Positions 59,980-64,000 of a DNA stretch of 64,000 nt are shown piece after piece; positions within the stretch are counted from its first letter, which is position 1; each line of letters begins with the position of its first letter. Under the pieces are notes generated by a model, which saw only the letters and a program-made list of their open reading frames with translations, was not told the origin of the DNA and did not search any database. A program made the translations under genes and the position numbers. This DNA is from JAAOIF01 sp965217125 (lineage in GTDB: Bacteria > Pseudomonadota > Gammaproteobacteria > PS1 > Pseudothioglobaceae): positions 434,001 through 498,000 of the forward strand of contig OZ244244.1 of NCBI GenBank assembly GCA_965217125.1, written 5' to 3'.

Positions 59980-61855
59980 TGGCGAGGTTGCCTTTTTCTT
60001 CTAACCATTTTTTTCTATCAGTTGCGCGTTTTTTACTCAGTAGCATATCCATAGTTTGAAAAGCTTGATATGGTGCGTCTAAGGTAAGCTGAATTAAACG
60101 CCGAGTATCTGGCAACATTGTGGTTTCTCTAAGTTGTGCAGGGTTCATTTCGCCTAAGCCTTTGAAGCGTTGGACTTGAATTTTTACGCGTTTATTTTCA
60201 TTTTCAAGCTTATGCACAATCGCCTCTTTTTCGCTGTCGTCTAATGCATAGTGAACTTGTCTGCCAGCATCAATCCTATACAATGGCGGCATCGCAACAA
60301 ATATATGCCCTGCTTCAATTAGTTTAGGAAAATGTTTAACAAATAATGTGCAAATCAGCGTGGCAATATGGGCGCCATCAGAATCCGCATCTGCCAAGAT
60401 ACAGATTTTGCCGTATCTAAGCCCGCTCAAATCATCATTATTAGGTTCAAGCCCAATGGCAACACTAATATCGTGTATTTCGTTGTTGGATAACACTTGC
60501 TCAGAATCAACCTCCCAAGTGTTTAGAATTTTACCGCGAAGTGGCAAAATTGCTTGATATTCTTTATCTCGTGCTTGTTTAGCCGAGCCACCAGCTGAAT
60601 CACCTTCAACCAAAAACACTTCTGCTTGATTCAAATCGTTACTGATACAATCTGAGAGTTTTCCGGGCAGGGCAGGACCACTAAGTATTTTTTTACGCAC
60701 TACTTTTTTGCCCGTTTTGAGTCTTGCTTGGGCATTCATAATAGCTAATTCGGCAATTTTTGTTGCAGTATCCGTATGTTGGTTCAGCCATAAACTAAAG
60801 GCATCTTTAACCACATTAGTAACAAAGGCAGCACATTCTCGTGAGGATAATCGCTCTTTGGTTTGACCAGAAAATTGCGGGTCTAATATTTTGATTGATA
60901 ATACGTATGCAATTTTTTGCCAAACATCATCAGGTGTGAGTTTAATGTTTTTGGGTAGCAAATCCCTAAATTCACAAAACTCTTTAAGCGCATCAGTTAA
61001 ACCTGACCTAAGCCCATTAACATGAGTGCCGCCATTGGTGGTTGGAATCAGGTTAACATAACTTTCAGCAACAACATTGGTGTTGTATTGTGTCCAAGCC
61101 AATGAGCAATTAAGTTGTTGCTGTTTTGAGGCAAAATCAACCACAAAAGGCGAGTCTGGCAGGCAATCTAGCGCATCTAGCGTTATCGATAAATAATCTT
61201 TTAAACCATCTTGATATAGCCATTTATCAGTGCTGTCGTCAATTTCATTGTGAAAGTTGATTTCTAACCCTGGGCATAAAACCGCTTTAGATCTGAGATT
61301 GTGGCGTAATTTACTGATTGAGTATTTTATACTGTCAAAAAATTGTGCATCCGCCATAAATTTTACTGTAGTGCCAGTATTGCGCTTGCCAACACTGTCT
61401 AACTCTTGCAAATCGGTTGTTTTAGCACCATTGGCAAAACTAATATAGTATTGTTTTGCGTTACGCTTAATCCAAATTTCGACCGAAGTTGAAAGTGCAT
61501 TAACCACTGAGATGCCCACGCCATGCAAACCACCTGAAAATTGGTAAGCATCATTGGAAAATTTACCGCCAGCATGGAGTTTAGTGAGTATAACTTCAAC
61601 TCCAGGTTTGCCCTCTTTAGAGTGGATGTCAACAGGCATACCACGACCATCATCCTCTACTGATAAAGAACCGTCCTGATAAAGCACAACGCTAATTTTA
61701 GAAGCATAACCAGCAATTGCCTCATCCACACTATTATCAATCACCTCTTGCGCCAAGTGGTTTGGGCATTCGGTATCGGTGTACATACCTGGGCGCTTGC
61801 GGACTGGCTCTAAACCAGTTAAAACTTCAATGGAGGAGGAATTGTAATTACTCAT
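59972..61855 (-). CDS. parE: DNA topoisomerase IV subunit B
   Basis: This is the ATPase subunit of topoisomerase IV, which decatenates chromosomes. Starting at the ATG at 61853-61855 (MSNYNSSSIEVL), it has 627 residues; a frame-extending ATG eight codons upstream has no advantage, while CAGGCAAAAAT precedes this one. GHKL motifs are QEVIDNSVDEAIAGYA, DDGRGMPV and GGLHGVGISVVNAL; Toprim motifs are FLVEGDSAGGSAKQ and LADADSDGAHI. The segment NTWEVDSEQVLSNNEIHDIS distinguishes ParE from GyrB. Confidence 0.95.
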   Translation of the reverse strand: MSNYNSSSIEVLTGLEPVRKRPGMYTDTECPNHLAQEVIDNSVDEAIAGYASKISVVLYQDGSLSVEDDGRGMPVDIHSKEGKPGVEVILTKLHAGGKFSNDAYQFSGGLHGVGISVVNALSTSVEIWIKRNAKQYYISFANGAKTTDLQELDSVGKRNTGTTVKFMADAQFFDSIKYSISKLRHNLRSKAVLCPGLEINFHNEIDDSTDKWLYQDGLKDYLSITLDALDCLPDSPFVVDFASKQQQLNCSLAWTQYNTNVVAESYVNLIPTTNGGTHVNGLRSGLTDALKEFCEFRDLLPKNIKLTPDDVWQKIAYVLSIKILDPQFSGQTKERLSSRECAAFVTNVVKDAFSLWLNQHTDTATKIAELAIMNAQARLKTGKKVVRKKILSGPALPGKLSDCISNDLNQAEVFLVEGDSAGGSAKQARDKEYQAILPLRGKILNTWEVDSEQVLSNNEIHDISVAIGLEPNNDDLSGLRYGKICILADADSDGAHIATLICTLFVKHFPKLIEAGHIFVAMPPLYRIDAGRQVHYALDDSEKEAIVHKLENENKRVKIQVQRFKGLGEMNPAQLRETTMLPDTRRLIQLTLDAPYQAFQTMDMLLSKKRATDRKKWLEEKGNLANV

Positions 61856-61889
61856 ATTTTTGCCTGATAATTTTGGCAAGTATCATACC

Positions 61890-61922
61890 AAAAAAAGCCC
61901 CGTAGAAACGAGGCTTTTTAGT
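61890..61922. terminator. Bidirectional rho-independent terminator
   Basis: AAAAAAGCCCCGT-AGAA-ACGAGGCTTTTT forms a GC-rich stem (one mismatch) with U-runs on both strands. It lies between groEL and parE, which are on the same (minus) strand, and ends the groESL transcript. Confidence 0.9.
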
Positions 61923-61978
61923 TTGTTAAATTTACTCAGTATTTTTTACTTATAATCTTAAAAAATATAAAGTAAAAA

Positions 61979-63619
61979 CTACATCATACCACCCATACCA
62001 CCCATGCCGCTCATATCAGGTGCTGCAGGTGCGCTCTTATCTTCGGGGGTATCTGTAACCATGGCCTCAGTGGTAATCATCAAGCCAGAAATGCTAGCTG
62101 CATGTTGCAGTGCTGCACGGGTTACTTTGGTTGGGTCTAAGATGCCCATTTCTAACATATCGCCATAATCCTCTGTGCTTGCGTTATAGCCATAATTACC
62201 AGTATTAGCAGCAACATTGTTAAGCACAACAGAGGCTTCACCACCGCCATTAGAGACGATTTGTCTGAGTGGTGCTTGCATCGCGCGTTTAGTAATATCA
62301 ATGCCAATATTTTGGTCGTGATTATCAGTGCTTAATTTTTCTAATGCTACAATAGCACGAACCAGTGCAACACCGCCACCTGGCACCACACCCTCTTCAA
62401 CCGCAGCACGCGTTGCATGCAGTGCGTCATCAACACGATTTTTCTTCTCTTTCATTTCCACTTCAGTGGTCGCACCAACTTTAATCACAGCAACACCACC
62501 AGATAGTTTGGCTAAGCGTTCCATAAGTTTTTCTTGATCGTAGTCTGAAGTTGTGGTTTCGATTTGTGCTTTAATTTGCGCAATACGACCATCAATATCA
62601 GCCTTATTGCCTGAGCCATCAACAATCACTGTGTTTTCTTTGCCAATTTCAATGCGTTTGGCGCTGCCTAATTGTTGTTCGGTAATACCTTCAAGCGATA
62701 AGCCAACTTCTTCAGAAATGACTACGCTACCAGTTAATACGGCAATATCTTGCAAAACTGCCTTACGCCGATCGCCAAAACCAGGGGCTTTAACCGCAGC
62801 GACTTTAACAATGCCACGCATGTTATTAACCACCAGCGTTGCTAAGGCCTCACCTTCAATATCCTCAGCGATAATTAACAATGGCTTACCTGATTTTTGC
62901 ACAATCTCTAAGGCAGGCAACAAATCACGAATATTTGAAATTTTAGCGTCATGTAATAATACATAAGGCGCTTCTAAATCAGCTGACATGGTTTCTTGAT
63001 TATTAACAAAGTATGGTGATAAATAACCACGGTCAAATTGCATACCTTCAACAACATCAAGTTCATTTTCAAAACCAGAGCCTTCTTCAATAGTAATAAC
63101 ACCAGCTTTTCCAACTTTTTCCATCGCTTTTGCAATAATCTCGCCTATGCTAGCATCAGAGTTAGCAGAAATCGTGCCAACTTGTGCAATGGCTTTGTTA
63201 TCATCACAAGGTTGTGATAGCTTGTGCAGGGCTTTAACGGCTACTTCAGTGGCTTTATCAATACCACGCTTAAGGTCCATTGGATTCATCCCAGCGGCAA
63301 CTGCTTTAACGCCCTCAGCAACTAAGGATTGAGCTAATACAGTCGCTGTGGTTGTGCCATCACCGGCAATATCATTGGTTTTAGAGGCGACTTCTTTCAC
63401 CATCTGTGCGCCCATATTTTCAAATTTTCCTGCTAACTCAATTTCTTGGGCAACAGTAACACCGTCTTTAGTAATGACAGGCGCGCCAAATGATTTGTCT
63501 AAAACAACATTTCTACCTTTAGGGCCTAAGGTTACCTTTACTGCGTTTGCTAGCATATTAACACCATCTAGCATTAAATTTCTGGCTTCTGAGCCAAATT
63601 TTATATCTTTTGCTGACAT
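61979..63619 (-). CDS. groL: Chaperonin GroEL (Hsp60)
   Basis: This 546-residue chaperonin subunit folds proteins inside the 14-mer ring with GroES. The nucleotide loop GDGTTTATVLAQSLV and the family segment AAVEEGVVPGGGVAL are intact, and the tail ends GGMGGMM. The start follows groES by 11 bases with AAAGGAGATTATT as ribosome site. Confidence 0.98.
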   Translation of the reverse strand: MSAKDIKFGSEARNLMLDGVNMLANAVKVTLGPKGRNVVLDKSFGAPVITKDGVTVAQEIELAGKFENMGAQMVKEVASKTNDIAGDGTTTATVLAQSLVAEGVKAVAAGMNPMDLKRGIDKATEVAVKALHKLSQPCDDNKAIAQVGTISANSDASIGEIIAKAMEKVGKAGVITIEEGSGFENELDVVEGMQFDRGYLSPYFVNNQETMSADLEAPYVLLHDAKISNIRDLLPALEIVQKSGKPLLIIAEDIEGEALATLVVNNMRGIVKVAAVKAPGFGDRRKAVLQDIAVLTGSVVISEEVGLSLEGITEQQLGSAKRIEIGKENTVIVDGSGNKADIDGRIAQIKAQIETTTSDYDQEKLMERLAKLSGGVAVIKVGATTEVEMKEKKNRVDDALHATRAAVEEGVVPGGGVALVRAIVALEKLSTDNHDQNIGIDITKRAMQAPLRQIVSNGGGEASVVLNNVAANTGNYGYNASTEDYGDMLEMGILDPTKVTRAALQHAASISGLMITTEAMVTDTPEDKSAPAAPDMSGMGGMGGMM

Positions 63620-63630
63620 AATAATCTCCT

Positions 63631-63918
63631 TTATTCAATGATTGCGACAATATCGTCTTCACGCATTACTAATAATGTTTCGCCATCTACTTTAATTTCA
63701 GTGCCAGCGTATTGCGCAAATAATACTTGATTGCCTACTTTAACATCTAATGACAAAACATCGCCATTGTCATTAATTCTGCCATTTCCAACAGCAATAA
63801 TTTCACCTTTAGAAGGTTTCTCAGTGGCTGAATCGGGAATGATAAGACCACTTTTAGTGGTTTTTTCTTCTTCTGTTCGACGAACGATTACACGGTCGTG
63901 CAAGGGGCGTATCTTCAT
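63631..63918 (-). CDS. groS: Co-chaperonin GroES (Hsp10)
   Basis: This 95-residue lid protein of GroEL begins MKIRPLHDRVIVRR, with mobile loop EEKTTKSGLIIPDSATEKP and end MREDDIVAIIE. It is the first gene of the groESL operon, with ribosome site TAGGAGATAG. The 82 bases upstream are AT-rich with two ATCGAT repeats; I see no convincing CIRCE or sigma-32 site. Confidence 0.98.
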   Translation of the reverse strand: MKIRPLHDRVIVRRTEEEKTTKSGLIIPDSATEKPSKGEIIAVGNGRINDNGDVLSLDVKVGNQVLFAQYAGTEIKVDGETLLVMREDDIVAIIE

Positions 63919-64000
63919 TTCTATCTCCTAATATTAAAAATATAAATAATCGATTAAAATTCCACACAAAATGCTATTTAATTTATCGATTTTTTAAAAG

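Noticed and set aside
63919..64000. CIRCE or sigma-32 heat-shock promoter upstream of groES
   Set aside because: Only ATCGAT repeats are seen; neither the CIRCE inverted repeat nor a clear CTTGAAA/CCCCAT pair is present in the 82 bases available.

Overview
The window reads as an AT-rich gammaproteobacterial chromosome segment. The core genes (groES-groEL, parE, queC, acpP-fabF, metG, apbC/mrp), together with the very large repeat-rich secreted proteins, suggest a sulfur-oxidising SUP05/Thioglobus-type bacterium such as a mussel gill symbiont. That assignment is inference from gene style and composition; no rRNA is present to test it.

Layout. 1-2070: small accessory genes on the minus strand, including a DUF1801 protein and a BrnT/BrnA-type toxin-antitoxin pair beside an integron-type attC site, then repeat-rich non-coding DNA. 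2070-4990: conserved apbC, metG and tRNA-Ser(GGA). 5068-7205: a zinc-ribbon, DDE-type transposase-like gene just after the tRNA. 7264-18533: a compact minus-strand defence cassette matching the phosphorothioation system SspBCD with SspE and an SspFGH-like module (DUF4007 protein, P-loop ATPase, PAPS-reductase-like protein, DUF262/HNH protein, SF2 helicase, GHKL ATPase, PLD nuclease); no sspA is present. The cassette lies between two direct copies (about 320 bp) of the 3' end of the transposase-like gene. 18.6-24.7 kb: a chimeric transposase-gene remnant, a TIR-like gene with a membrane partner, an alpha-helical protein coupled to a frameshifted nuclease-like gene, and a fragment of a restriction/helicase subunit.

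24.9-41.0 kb: a secreted-protein island on the minus strand. It encodes a matrixin metalloprotease with fibronectin-like and dockerin-like repeats, an 814-residue DUF1566/Ig/dockerin protein, a 1388-residue subtilisin-lipase-DUF1566 fusion and a 1751-residue Ig-repeat protein. The two DUF1566 domains contain 135-bp segments that differ as variable regions of a diversity-generating retroelement (DGR) differ, and a truncated Avd-like gene lies between them. The DGR reverse transcriptase and template repeat are not in the window.

41.5-51.1 kb: another transposase-gene remnant, a secreted protein, an outer-membrane phospholipase A, a duplicated pair of unknown genes flanking an integron-like cassette segment with an attC site, a DotA/TraY fragment, and a three-gene unit pairing a second zinc-ribbon DDE-like protein with an unknown protein and a PD-(D/E)XK-like protein. 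A secreted-type nuclease follows.

51.3-57.4 kb: a TRAP transporter (dctP-dctQ-dctM) with a degenerate DctD-like regulator and the stump of its sensor kinase, an AEC carrier, a peptidase fragment and a damaged tRNA-Ser(GCT)-like sequence. 57.5-64.0 kb: conserved fabF-acpP, queC-parE and groEL-groES. The variable part of the window is therefore bracketed by two tRNA-Ser-type sequences whose 3' ends are nearly the same.
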